Origin: Paraspadella gotoi
Taxonomy: Eukaryota; Chaetognatha
Length of the DNA: 64,000 nucleotides
Direction: 5' to 3'
NCBI GenBank assembly: GCA_051294375.1
Contig: CM119268.1
Coordinates: 14,808,636 to 14,872,635, forward strand
Under the pieces are notes generated by a model, which saw only the letters and a list, made by a program, of their open reading frames with translations, ran no database searches and was not told the DNA's origin. The translations under genes were made by a program, and so were the position numbers. Shown here in pieces: positions 12,092 to 24,866 of this stretch (positions are counted from its first letter, which is position 1; each line of letters starts with the position of its first letter).

Positions 12092-12140
12092 CGAGGCACT
12101 CGACGTCGCGTCGCGGTTAAAAAATTTTGAGTTCGAGACC
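12092..12140 (+). repeat. tRNA-like SINE head (RNA polymerase III box A/B pattern)
   Basis: GAGGCACTCGACG followed by AGTTCGAGACC resembles box A (TRGCNNAGTNGG) and box B (GGTTCGANNCC, one mismatch). The box A to box B distance is about 8 nt shorter than in a true tRNA. The text between them resembles the anticodon-arm region of elongator tRNA heads. It recurs at 19559-19610. No poly-A or tail was identified, so the SINE family is unknown. Confidence 0.3.
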
Positions 12141-12311
12141 TGATCAGCGCTCGACCCATTGCTCTCGACGGAAAGTTGAAGTGTTAAAAAATTATCAAAT
12201 AATTTTTGGCAAACAGAGATGTTTTCTTTTTCCCTCGATTCTATATTTAGGATCTTTGTCATCTTCGTTGATTTAGGATTTTTTTATTAAAGATAATTAT
12301 CGAACTGGTGT

Positions 12312-12755
12312 TCATGGTTCGTTGCCTCGCCGTCTTAGATTGTCATCTTTGTCGGCATCTCGTTCGCTTTCTTTGAAGACGTCCTCTTTGTCGCCGCCTT
12401 CTTTGCCGCCCAATGCGTAACCTTTTAACTTTGTCGTTTTTTTCATCGTCTTCGTAGTTGCGAGTGTACTTAATATCTTCATCGCTGTGTTCGTTTTCGA
12501 TGTTTTCGTCGTTCTAGTTTCCGTCGTCTTTGTCATCATCTTCGTCGCTGTGTTCGTTCTCGTCTTCGTCGTTGTACTCGTCCTTGTTTTCTTCTTCGAT
12601 CGCCTCGTGAGGTCGCGAATTTTTGAGGCAGTTTGGGTTGTAGGAGGGCAGGGAGATCTGAGTCGGAAGGGGTAAGGACAACCGAGTTGGGCTGTGGCGA
12701 CGAGAGGATGAAGGAGATTGCGAAATGTGCGGGCGGAAGAGAGATATGGAGGCAC
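12312..12755 (-). other. Triplet-rich region with a possible acidic coding frame
   Basis: The minus strand carries GAC/GAA-rich triplets. One frame encodes an acidic run with the motif ENEHSDED twice, each followed by more Asp and Glu, then a basic Arg-rich tail, but it contains an in-frame TAG between the two motifs. Another frame is open for 147 codons (Thr-Lys-rich) but begins at GTG. Copy B shares the TAG and has extra indels. It could be a decayed coding exon or only a degenerate GAC/GAA repeat. No domain is recognised. Confidence 0.25.
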
Positions 12756-13129
12756 GGATTACTTTTCGTGCTCACGAAGGAGACAAATGATTGCAACTCC
12801 ATCTCTTGGGCACTAGGCAATCTCTCGGCTATTTATTATTCGTTCCATGCTTGTCTTGGCGTGCGTGGTGATTACGCTACGGAATTAAAGCTTGTCTGCG
12901 TTTAGCTACTAATTTAGGGAAATGAGTTTTCCCGCCACAAATGCAATTGAAACGAATAAACGGTAGATCCAAATCGAATTTTTAACCGCAATTATGTTGC
13001 CTTCCGTTGACAAGATTTTCTGGAGAAAAACAAAGTCGTCGACTGTTATGAAGAGACAGTAATAATTATTATGATTTAGTGACAGAATCGTTCAATATAA
13101 GCTTCGGATTGGGCTGTAAAACAGTTTTA

Positions 13130-13222
13130 CAGGCGGGTTAACTGCTTGACGACCACCGGGGTAGAACCCCAGACCTTTGGGTTAGTAGGCGAACGACTTG
13201 CCTCCTGCAACCATGGCCGCTG
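13130..13222 (-). repeat. tRNA-like SINE head, minus strand
   Basis: Read on the minus strand, TGGTTGCAGGAGG resembles box A with one extra base, and GGGGTTCTACCCC resembles box B. Their spacing is that of a tRNA (40 nt from position 14 to 54). The D- and T-stems pair poorly, so this is not a functional tRNA. A palindrome CTGTAAAACAGTTTTACAG lies just beyond at 13117-13132. Copy B has the same element at 20596-20688. Confidence 0.35.
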
Positions 13223-14234
13223 ATGAACGTTTGGTGGATTTTTGTCCACCATAGTTACGTAGTAAAATCACGGATTTGGGACTAAAAATAGAAAAAATAT
13301 CGAACAATAAAATACGCGAAAATAGACAATGAATGGAATTTAGACGAGAAAAAACCGGAAAAGAGCAAACGTCTATCACGAGAACAAAGAAAGAAAGGAG
13401 GGGAAAAAAATTGAGAGGAACGCGGGAGAAATAATCAGCCAAACAAAGGATTATCAATGGCACGAACGAACAAACAGAAAAGGACAAGAAGTTTGGGGGA
13501 AATCGACGAAGAACAAAAGGGAAAGGATGAGATGATCACTTATTGTAAGGAAAAAAAGGGCGGGGCCGAGACCGGAAACAACGTTTTTGTTTTTTTGAAC
13601 AAGCGTAACGAGCGTAATTTTGGAGTCGCAAATAATAACGCTGAGCCTAAACTATGGGTACAATGTAATATGCAAACAAAATATATATAACAATATATAT
13701 ATATGACATTTCCAATGTCAGTCATACTTTTTATCCAATAACCTCGAAAATAACCTTTTAATGATAACTTTAAAGACAATTCGAACGATATCTTAAACGT
13801 TAGTTTAAACCATAAAGCAAACGACGGTTTAAACGATAATTCAAATGATAATTTAAAATCACCCAACCTTAATTTCTCCGCCAACGACATCTCGCGAATT
13901 CGATCGGCTCGACGGGTTCTCTCGTTCCGCCAGCTCCGCACAATTTGCGCAAAGGAATCGGAAAAAATAATGAAGCAAATGGGACGGAGGGAAAAAAATG
14001 AAGGGAAAACTTTCTCCTTCTTCGTCAAAATGAACTTTTCCTTTCTTTTTTTTTTCTTTTTTTTCTCTTTTTTTTCTGATATTTTTTTCCTCTTGGGACG
14101 CTTGTGGGGTGGAGGTTTGAGTGGAACGGGGGGTTGACAAAAAAGGAAGAGAGAGAAAGGCAAAGCGAAAGGAAAATGAAAAAGACCTTAAAGAAGAGAG
14201 GGCAGATTTTTTTTTTAGTGAATATGAAAACGAA

Positions 14235-14246
14235 GAGAGAGAGAGA

Positions 14247-14322
<76 letters not shown>

Positions 14323-14326
14323 AGAC
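14235..14326. repeat. (GA)n microsatellite
   Basis: GA tract with a few AGAAG interruptions. The copy B counterpart is at 21700-21793. Confidence 0.95.
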
Positions 14327-14670
14327 TGAAGGAAGTCAAGAAAACGGATAATTAATCAATTATTCTCTTTGGAACTCGCAGGGTTTTTTTTTTTTCCATG
14401 GAAAATGAAAATAATCCCAGACCAGGGATGCTTGGCAATTTATTACATAAGAAGAGAAAAATACTAAATATATTCTTAAAATACCGAAGGAAAGAAACTA
14501 CGGATATAAACGAACTCCCAAACTCCCAACGTTGCTAGAGTCGGACGCAAACTGAGAAGCGATGAAAGCGAATCCACTGTTTACGTTATGGCGCAACGAT
14601 CGTGAATGTGAAACTCCAAGGAGGATTTTCACGATTTTCACGTCTTGAGCTCACAGACGTGTCTCTCCTC

Positions 14671-14781
<111 letters not shown>

Positions 14782-14982
14782 CCCTCTGCCGAAAACACAT
14801 CACAAAATGTATGAAGGGAGAAAATGTGTTTTCTTTGTGATGTGGAGACTTTTGGACGATGACCGCCAGTGTTTCTGGGAGAGAAAGGGATAGGAGCCGT
14901 GGAGAGGGTGAAGTAGATATAGGCTGAAAAGAGCGAGAGTGAGACATGAGAAGAGGAGGGTAAGGAATCGACACTCGGTTAG

Positions 14983-14984
<2 letters not shown>

Positions 14985-15060
<76 letters not shown>

Positions 15061-15098
15061 GAGAGAGAGAGAGGAGAGAGGAGAGAGAGAGAGAGACA
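14985..15098. repeat. (GA)n microsatellite
   Basis: GA tract, interrupted by ATGAG and GGAG. Counterpart in copy B at 22438-22539. Confidence 0.95.
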
Positions 15099-18000
15099 GA
15101 GTCACATAGACCCGGAGAGAAACGAAGAGACGGAGAAACGAAGTATTCTTCACGGGCAGGAAATTGAATGACACGCGAAGTGAAGGGGCCTGGAAACAAC
15201 AGATTAGCCGAAAGGACACGTACGACCTAGAGAGACGTCGGCCGGTGGTGGAAAACTATGGGTGGTCTTCTCTCAGCAAATGAATGGCACGCTGACAAAC
15301 TATCAGGTCTAAGTCGGATTTTCTCTTTTTAAAACGTGACGTCTCATCTTAATGAAACCTTCTCGGACATTTTCTCGTGGTCTCTGGTTTACCTGTCGCC
15401 TTATAACTTATAACTTATAACATAGTTAATTAGTTTAATGTTCAGTTTTTTGCATTTCATTGACAATAAACCTTAACGTTTGAGCTTCGAAGAAACGACG
15501 ACACCGGATTGCACCGTCGACACACGAATCGTGAACACCATTCCGTCCGTTCACAACCCTCACCCACCGAGTCGTGATTCCGAGGCTTTTCCCTTCATTT
15601 TTATAGGACGCCGTTACTAAACATTAGTTTCGTTTTTTTTATCTTTCCGCGTTGCCGGTTCCGCCTAACTCTCTTTCCAATTCCACAGCTGCACCCGGGA
15701 AGAAAAAATTCCCTTTATTTTTTTATTTTTTGCATGTTTTATTGCAAGCTCTTTAACGTCTGTTATTACTCCGCGAGCAGCTTTACGAGGCGAATTAAGT
15801 TTTACGACTCTACGTTGTCCTAAACATCGCACCTGTTTATATTCTCTTCCCCCCCCCTTCATGACTAATAACGATTTCTTTACTGCAATGACCAAATCCT
15901 TTTTCTTCACTGACTTAATTGGAAACGATTCAATCAGAAGCGGAATTCTCGATCGTTAAACCGGCGACATCAGCAACTGGCATCACGGACGCAGTTCGCT
16001 ACGAGTCATACGGTTGTCGCCACGATACTTCCGCTTTTTTTCGCATAAATGACAACTCGTCCGCGCGTGGAACCTTCGGAATAATCGACACTTCGAACCG
16101 AGAGATGAAAAAAAAAAAAAAATAAACAACGAAAAAATTATGATGCGTTTTCTGACAGAAATGACAGGGTTATGACCAATAGCGTGACAGAATGACAAAA
16201 AAAAAGCACCAAGTCGGAGCCTTTCATCGCTCAAAAAATATAGCCTTCACAGGAAAAAAAGTCGATGAAATTACGGAGAGCGACGATTGCAAGAACAGAT
16301 GGCAAAAAACAGTCATGAGAGCGGCAGCACGAACAAACGTGGGCGGTTTATGTCATCAAGGACATGCGTTCGGTTGGAGCGACAGCGAGGTGCATCGAGA
16401 TTCCATCAGCATAAACTTGTCGACAAAATGGGCGGAGAATGCCCGACCGCGTCCGGCTCGTCGTCACGGTAACGTCGCGCATCCACGAATTCCGCTTGGC
16501 ACAAACCGTCGGATTTCGTCATTCGTCTGCAATTCATGTTCTTGGTCTGCGCATCAGTCAAAATGGCCTCCTGGCCAACACGCCTGTTCGTCTCGCTTTG
16601 CGAACGGCGCGTGATCGGCGAAAGGAAAGGTTTCAGTTTTTCCTTTTTTTTCCCTACCTGTTGGTTTCGCCGTTAATCTTAATGGAACGGCAACGTGGCA
16701 TGATTAAAAAGGAGAGGAGAATAAAGACAGAAAAATTTTGTTGAAGGACATTCAAACTAAGAGCGAGACTCTGTTGTAGGCCTTATCTCGTGTCTTATGA
16801 AGAGACAACGTTTAATTATTTAGACTTTAAATCTTGTGACCCTTCATTCTTTTTATGAGTTTTCTCAAGGCATCTCCTTCTTCTTACAAATTTTCCAGCT
16901 ATCGAGGATTTTTCGTAGCGAATGATTCAAAACCTGCACTCTTTCCTTAAATTCTCGTTCTCCTCTTAATCGTTTCGAACCTTTTTTAAAACCACACTGT
17001 TTAAATAAACCTGGTTCTGATATGAAATATTTTTCAGCCGGCGGTCATAGTTACGTCCTGTTTTTACTTCAACTTTTTTTTCACTAGATTACCACAACAC
17101 CAGAACTATGTCGCAACTTTCGTAGACCGCCTCACTTTCGCTCGCGAGACAAAAAAATTATTATTAATCCAATTTAACCCAATATTTTTAAAGGAAGGAT
17201 ACCATTAATCGGTCTCGCAAGCGATTTTCGATACATTTGGACGACGATAAATTGGAATTTCGAGTCTGCTTAATATTTTTCTTTTCAATTAACTTAAAGA
17301 TACTTTAATCTTTTTCTTTAACATTTTACGGTCATTTCGATAGAAGATCTCCAAATTTTGTTTACAAGCGGAATAATTATTTTTTTTCTCTTTTGCTATA
17401 TAAGCAGTTCGGCTACATTTGATCTTTTCTTTTATCTAAGTTTTCGACAAGGATGTTTTTGTTTATCCTTGAAATCTAATCAAATTTCAAAGGAAAGAAA
17501 AACCAGGAAAAAAAACATGTTGTATTTTAACAACTAATAATCTTCCCGCTTCATTCGATTATCAACGTTACGTAATTTCCTTTTTTTTTTCTCTTCTCTC
17601 TCTATGATTAGTTTATTTCTATTGTATGTTTCTTTCTTTTTTCGCCGTTAAATATTTTATACATTATATTTTTTATTTGTTTATCCTTATTCTTTGAGGA
17701 ATGCGCGAATGTGTTCTCCCAGGCCATGCTTGAAGAGTAGATTTGCAGGCCAAGCTCTGTGGCCAAAGTTACCGGGCGAGTCTTGAAGGCCGAAGCCTTT
17801 GAGTTCTTCAGGCTGATTCTGAGGGCGGCCTCATTAAATCCAAAGGCTTCTGCGTGGTTTATTAAAAGCGTTTTCATCCATTTCATTCTATTTTGAGTCG
17901 AATGGAGGAAGAATTATAAAGAAGAAGTTGAAAGCGGGAAGAAAGAGGCGATGGAGGGCAAAAGCCAGAAAATATTCGATGATCAGTGTCTAAATTTGAA

Positions 18001-18369
18001 ATCACCTGTGAACTTGCTAAACAATATATACCCTGAGACGGTGAAGAGTGAAGACTCTAGAGACTTCGGTAAATTATTCTATAAAACTAAAACATAAAAT
18101 CAAAAACGAAAAAAAAGTAAATCAATTCTTTCAATATTATAATTAAAATTGCTGAAGTGGTTTATCGGTTTTTTAACAAGGGTTTTTTTCTCTCGTTTTC
18201 GCGTCGCCTCGCGTCTCCAAACAAAATTGTTCTCTTTTCCCTTCTCTTTTCTGTCACTTGTGACACACTTTCTGTCAATGTTTTGTCACTCTTTCCCTCA
18301 TTCTTTTTTGAAAACGACGAAAACGAGGGGCCGCAGCAAGGTTTCTTACCCCCTCAACTTTTTGTCTTC

Positions 18370-18703
18370 ATGCCATTCGCGCGCACGCTACGCCACTGCT
18401 ACGCCACGCCACTCTACGCCATGTCACGGCCACGCCACGCTACGTAACGCCACACCACGCTACGCAAACTCTCACCACAGCTTTTCATTGTTTAATTATT
18501 TTTTCATCTAGTGTGTTTTCTCCGCCACTTTAGGAATCTTTATTCATTTGCCATGTCGTCTATTTGCCACCTTCGTCATTTTGCCACCCAATTTAGGCCC
18601 CGCGGTTTTTTCTTTCTTTTTTTTGCAGTTATTCATTCATGCATACACGATTTTGCTTTCACTCATGAGAAAGAGAGAGAGACAGAGCATAAGAGAGAGA
18701 GAT

Positions 18704-18746
<43 letters not shown>

Positions 18747-18770
18747 GAGAGAGAGAGAGAGAGAGAGGGA
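18370..18770. repeat. Copy B ACGCCAC array and broken GA tract
   Basis: Counterparts of the copy A repeats. The GA tract here carries ATAAG, ATGAAG and GGAG interruptions absent from copy A. Confidence 0.8.
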
Positions 18771-19368
18771 TGATTGTAGACGAATGAGGAGGATGGAAAG
18801 GAAAAGGGGTAAGTTCAGAAAAGGAGGTGATAGACACCGAGAGTCTGGATTGCAAAAAAGGGCAAGGAAAAAAAAAAGGGCATGAAGAATTTATGAGGTT
18901 TGGGTGAAAGGGCCCATCTGTACCGCGTCCCCTTTCAATCGCCTTCTCCTCACCTCACGTTTTTCTTTTATATATATACATATAGTTCACGTGATTCCTC
19001 GAGACGTCGTTAAAATCTCGATTTTTTTTTTCAACTCCGATGTCCAATATTTTTTGGACAAATTAAAATATAATTTGTTTTTAAATCTTAAAATTATTTT
19101 TTAAAGTTTTCATTTGCCCTTTGACATTTTTATGTTTACCCCATGTTTGGTATTAATAATTTTATTACTTATACATTTAAAAGTGTCTTTATAATTACAA
19201 TTTTTATTTGTAGGCGTGGACATTAGCGTAAGTTAGACAGAATACAATATTAGATACTGTATAATTTCGATTTCCTCCTGATTGTAAACTTAATAATTCT
19301 TTTTGAAAGGGAACACGAAACCCTTTTCTGCATTACTCCACTCGTCTCCCCGGACACCCAACAAAAAA

Positions 19369-19371
<3 letters not shown>

Positions 19372-19413
<42 letters not shown>

Positions 19414-19610
19414 CTCTCTCTCTCTCTCTCCCAAAGCTGATTATGTCGAAAACCCGAGAGGCAGTCTCCTTTGAACTGCGGATAAGAAGTAGAAAATGAA
19501 AGAGATTTTCCTCAGAAATTGGTGTCACCTGGATTCGCGGGGACGAGCTTTGCTTTGCTCGAGGCACTCGCACGTCGCGTCGCGGTTAAAAAATTTTTGA
19601 GTTCGAGACC
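19372..19610. repeat. Copy B CT tract and tRNA-like head
   Basis: The CT tract (19372-19430) is followed by the plus-strand tRNA-like head with box B AGTTCGAGACC at 19600-19610. Confidence 0.5.
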
Positions 19611-20595
19611 TGATCAGCGCTCGACCCATTGCTCTCGACGGAAAGTTGAAGTGTTAAAAAATTATCAAATAATTTTTGGCAAACAGAGATGTTTTCTTTT
19701 TCCCTCCGATTCTTATATTTAGGATCTTTGTCATCTTCGTTGATTTAGGATTTTTTTATTAAAGATAATTATCGAACTGGTGTTCATGGTTCGTTGCCTC
19801 GCCGTCTTAGCATTGTCATCTTTGTCGGCATCTCGTTCGCTTCTTTGAGACGTCCTCTTTGTCGCCGCCTTCTTTGCCGCCCAATGCGTAACCTTTTAAC
19901 TTTGTCGTTTTTTCATCGTCTTCGTAGTTGCGAGTGTACTTAATATCTTCATCGCTGTGTTCGTTTTCGATGTTTTCGTCGTTCTAGTTTCCGTCGTCTT
20001 TGTCATCATCTTTCGTCGCTGAGTTCGTTCTCGTTCTTCGTCGTTGTACTCGTCCTTGTTTTCTTCTTCGATCGCCTCGTGAGGTCGCGATTTTTGAGGC
20101 AGTTTGGGTTGTAGGAGGGCAGGGAGATCTGAGTCGGAAGGGGTAAGGACAACCGAGTTGTGGCTGTGGCGACGAGAGGATGAAGGAGATTGCGAAATGT
20201 GCGGGCGGAAAGAAGATATGGAGGCACGGATTACTTTTCGTGCTCACGAAGGAGACAAATGATTGCAACTCCATCTCTTGGGCACTAGCAATCTCTCGGC
20301 TATTTATTATTCGTTCCATGCTTGTCTTTGGCGTGCGTGGTGATTACGCTACGGAATTAAAGCTTGTCTGCGTTTAGCTACTAATTTACGGGAAATGAGT
20401 TTCTCCGCCCACAAATGCAATTGAAACGAATAAACGGTAGATCCAATCGAATTTTTAACCGCAATTATGTTGCCTTCCGTTGACAAGATTTTCTGGAGAA
20501 AAACAAAGTCGTCGACTGTTATGAAGAGACAGTAATAATTATTATGATTTAGTGACAGAATCGTTCAATATAAGCTTCGGATTGGGCTGTAAAAC

Positions 20596-20688
20596 AGTTT
20601 TACAGGCGGGTTAACTGCTTGACGACCACCGGGGTAGAACCCCAGACCTTTGGGTAGTAGGCGAACGACTTGCCTCCTGCAACCATGG
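20596..20688 (-). repeat. Copy B minus-strand tRNA-like SINE head
   Basis: Same box A and box B pattern as at 13130-13222, with one base missing between the boxes (TACTACCC instead of TACTAACCC on the minus strand). Confidence 0.35.
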
Positions 20689-21694
20689 CCGCTGATGAAC
20701 GTTTGGTGGATTTTTGTCCACCATAGTTACGTAGTAAAATCACGGATTTGGGACTAAAAATAGAAAAAATATCGAACAATAAAATACGCGGAAAATAGAC
20801 AATGAATGGAATTTAGACGAGAAAAAACCGGAAAAGAGCAAACGTCTATCACGAGAACAAAGAAAGAAAGGAGGGCGGAAAAAATTGAGAAGAACGCGGG
20901 AGAAATAATCAGCCAAACAAAGGATTATCAATGGCACGAACGAACAAACAGAAAAGGACAAGAAGTTTGGGGAAATCGACGAAGACAAAAGGGAAAGGAT
21001 GAGATGATCACTTATTCGTAAGGAAAAAAAGGGCCGGGCCGAGACCGGAAACAACGTTTTTTGTTTTTTGAACAAGCGTAACGAGCGTAATTTTGGAGTC
21101 GCAAATAATAAACGCTGAGCCTAAACTATGGGTACAATGTAATATGCAAACAAAATATATATAACAATATATATATATGACATTTCCAATGTCAGTCATA
21201 CTTTTTATCCAATAACCTCGAAAATAACCTTAATGATAACTTTAAAGACAATTCGAACGATATCTTAAACGTGTAGTTTAAACCATAAAGCAAACGACGG
21301 TTTAAACGATAATTCAAATGATAATTTAAAATCACCCAACCTTAATTTCTCCGCCAACGACATCTCGCGAATTCGATCGGCTCGACGGGTTCTCTCGTTC
21401 CGCAGCTCCGCACAATTTGCGCAAAGGAATCGGAAAAAATAATGAAGCAAATGGGACGGAGGGAAAAAAATGAAGGGAAAACTTTCTCCTTCTTCGTCAA
21501 AATGAACTTTTCCTTTCTTTTTTTTTCTTTTTTTTCTCTTTTTTCTCGATATTTTTTCCTCTTGGGACGCTTGTGGGGTGGAGGTTTGAGTGGAACGGGG
21601 GTTGACAAAAAAGGAGAGAGAGAAAGGCAAAGCGAAAGGAAAATGAAAAAGACCTTAAAGAAGAGAGGGCAGATTTTTTTTAGTGAATATGAAA

Positions 21695-21699
<5 letters not shown>

Positions 21700-21780
<81 letters not shown>

Positions 21781-22124
21781 GAGAGAGAGAGGACTGAAGG
21801 AAGTCAAGAAAACGGATAATTAATCAAGTTATTCTCTTTGGAACTCGCAGGGTTTTTTTTTTCCATGGAAAATGAAAATAATCCCAGACCAGGGATGCTT
21901 GGCAATTTATTACATAAGAAGAGAAAAATACTAAATATATTCTTAAAATACCGAAGGAAAGAAACTACGGATATAAACGAACTCCCAAACTCCAACGTTG
22001 CTAGAGTCGGACGCAAACTGAGAAGCGATGAAAGCGAATCCACTGTTTACGTTATGGCGCAACGATCGTGAATGTGAAACTCAAGGAGGATTTTCACGAT
22101 TTTTCACGTCTTGAGCTCACAGAC

Positions 22125-22163
<39 letters not shown>

Positions 22164-22198
22164 CTCTCTCTCTCTCTTCTCTCTCTCTCCTCTCTCTC

Positions 22199-22230
<32 letters not shown>

Positions 22231-22436
22231 AATTCCCCTCTGCCGAAAACACATCACAAAATGTATGAAGGGAGAAAATGTGTTTTCTTTGTGATGTGGA
22301 GACTTTGGACGATGACCGCCAGTGTTTCTGGAGGAGAAAGGGATAGGAGCCGTGGAGAGGGGTGAAGTAGATATAGGCTGAAAAGAGCGAGAGTGAGACA
22401 TGAGAAGAGGAGGGTAAGGAATCGACACTCGGTTAG

Positions 22437-22529
<93 letters not shown>

Positions 22530-22539
22530 AGAGAGACAG
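21700..22539. repeat. Copy B GA / CT / GA cluster
   Basis: Three tracts, GA (21700-21793), CT (22127-22231) and GA (22438-22539), in the same order as copy A with altered lengths and more interruptions. Confidence 0.9.
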
Positions 22540-23485
22540 AGTCACTAGAACCGGAGAGAAACGAAGAGACGGAGAAACGAAAGTATTCTTCACGGGTAGG
22601 AAATTGAATGACACGCGAAGTGAAGGGGCCTGGAAACAACAGATTAGCCGAAAGGACACGTACGACCTAGAGAGACGTCGGCGGGTGGTGGAAAACTATG
22701 GGTGGTCTTCTCTCAGCAAATGAATGGCACGCTGACAAACTATCAGGTCTAAGTCGGATTTTCTCTTTTTAAAACGTGACGTCTCATCTTAATGAAAACC
22801 TTCTCGGACATTTTCTCGTGGTCTCTGGTTTACCTGTCGCCTTATAACTTATAACTTATAACATTAGTTAATTAGTTTAATGTTCAGTTTTTTGCATTTC
22901 ACTTGACAATAAACCTTAACGTTTGAGCTTCGAAGAAACGACGACACCGGATTGCACGTCGACACACGAATCGTGAACACCATTCCGTCCGTTCACAACC
23001 CTCACCCACCGAGTCGTGATTCCGAGGCTTTTCCCTTCATTTTTATAGGACGCCGTTACTAAACATTATTTTTCGTTTTTATCTTTCCGCGTTGCCGCGT
23101 TCCGGCCTAACTCTCCTTTCCAATTCCACAGCTGCACCCGGAAGAAAAAATTCCCTTTATTTTTTTATTTTTTGCATGTTTTATTGCAAGCTCTTTAACG
23201 TCTGTTATTACTCCGCGAGCAGCTTTACGAGGCGAATTAAGTTTTACGACTCTACGTTGTTCCTAAACATCGCACCTGTTTATATTCTCTTCCCCCCCCC
23301 TTCATGACTAATAACGATTTCTTACTGCAATGACCAAATCCTTTTCTTCACTGACTTAATTGGCTCAATTCAGCCTGCTCGTCCAAACTTACCACCTCCC
23401 TGCACCGCCAACTTCACACGCCTCCCCTTTGTCCCTCTCACCCCCCCCCCGCAACTGCCGACGTCTCATCGATCCTTGGCAGAAG

Positions 23486-23510
23486 NNNNNNNNNNNNNNN
23501 NNNNNNNNNN
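23486..23510. other. 25-N assembly gap
   Basis: Exactly 25 N, just downstream of the 7.4-kb duplication. Confidence 1.
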
Positions 23511-24260
23511 TCACCCACTTCTCATCAGCGTTGATTTTCCTGCGTCGAGGGACCGTCTCAATCAAGAGCCTCTTCATGCTCGTTCTTCGCGGCTTTCTCG
23601 ACCGTTCGCCTTTCGCCTTTCCCATTTCGCCTTTCCTCTTTCAGAATTCGCCTTTGCCTTCGTCGTCGCCTTTTCTTCTCGTCTCGGCTTTCGTCGTTGC
23701 CTCCCTCTATTCCGCTGCTCGAATCTTTTATTCCGTTTTCTTCGATATTTTTTTTTTTTTATCTTCACTTCCTCTCTTCCTCTTTTTTTTTCTTCATATT
23801 CCCTCCTGTCCTATTTTCTCACTGCTTTTTTTTCTTTCATACCTCTTACTTATTATTTTCATAAAAACAAATATTTATCTCCACCTTCTCCTTTTATCTT
23901 CTTTAGTGTTTCTAATTTCCTCCCTTATCCTCTTTTCCTTCTATTTTCTTCTTTTGTTCTTTTTTTCTCTCCATTCTCGTTTCTCTCTTCCTCTCTTCTC
24001 CCATTATCTTCTCTTCTATTTTCCTCTCATCATTTCTCCCTCTTTCTTCCTCCTATTTCTCCTTTCGTTAATTCTCTCTCCCCCCCCCCCTCGTTCCCTT
24101 TCCCTTAATCCCTTCTTCTCTGGGGACAAAGACTTTTTCCTTTCTGTCGTCATCACTTTCGTGAGGTTGGACGAATTCCGCACAATGTTTTTTTTTTCTG
24201 TGATGGCCCGTAAGAATTGCAGCTGCCGCTTCTGTCTTACTCAAAGCGTTCAGCCGTAAT
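23511..24260. other. Pyrimidine-rich stretch
   Basis: The plus strand is dominated by C and T (TTCTTTTC, CTCCTT and similar). The long open frames here encode Phe/Ser/Leu strings and have no domain. I see no gene. Confidence 0.5.
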
Positions 24261-24620
24261 ATGTTTCGCTGCTCAAAGATATTAACGTTAGTTGACTCTT
24301 TTGGGCGTCAAACGAATGATAGAAAATGTTTTAAAATTTTGAAAAAAAAAATAGGTAAATAAATAAAAACTTCAAAGCACTAGTAGGACACCAAGAATAC
24401 TGAATAGGACAATCGAATTCTAAGCATAATGAGAGTAGAATGGTTAAAAAAAATTATCTTATCCTTTCTTTATTAACTTTCTTCCCTTTTTTCTCTTCAT
24501 TCATCTCGATCTATTAAGACTCAAGTTTTAATTTGTTTCAAATCGAAATCCATGTCTGATTGGCTGCGATTTCTTTCGGATGTGAGGTGATAAATTCTTT
24601 CAAAATCCGGAATTGAACAG
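24261..24620. other. AT-rich spacer
   Basis: Ordinary AT-rich sequence; no gene or RNA signal seen. Confidence 0.4.
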
Positions 24621-24627
24621 AGAAAGA

Positions 24628-24674
<47 letters not shown>

Positions 24675-24689
24675 AGAAGAGAGAGAGAG

Positions 24690-24762
<73 letters not shown>

Positions 24763-24866
24763 GAGGAGAGAGAGAGAGAGAAAGAGAGAGAGAGAAAGAG
24801 AGAGACGAGACGAAGAGAAAGAGAGAGACAGAGAGCCGCTGATGAGAGAGAGAGAGAGAGAGAGAG
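24621..24866. repeat. Long interrupted (GA)n tract
   Basis: About 245 bp of GA repeat with AGAAG, GGAGG and GACGAG interruptions, the longest GA tract in the window. Confidence 0.95.

Larger units (their letters stand above)
15923..23363 (+). repeat. 7.44-kb tandem duplication, copy B
   Basis: Direct repeat of copy A. The first ~2 kb (to about 18000) differs from copy A by very frequent single-base insertions and deletions. The rest, apart from microsatellites, is close to identical. It ends 122 bp before a 25-N gap. The uneven, indel-only divergence looks like sequencing error rather than evolution. Confidence 0.9.

Noticed and set aside
23360-24259. 299-codon plus-strand frame crossing a 25-N gap
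   Set aside because: The frame is joined across N and is mostly Phe/Ser/Leu from pyrimidine-rich DNA; no domain.
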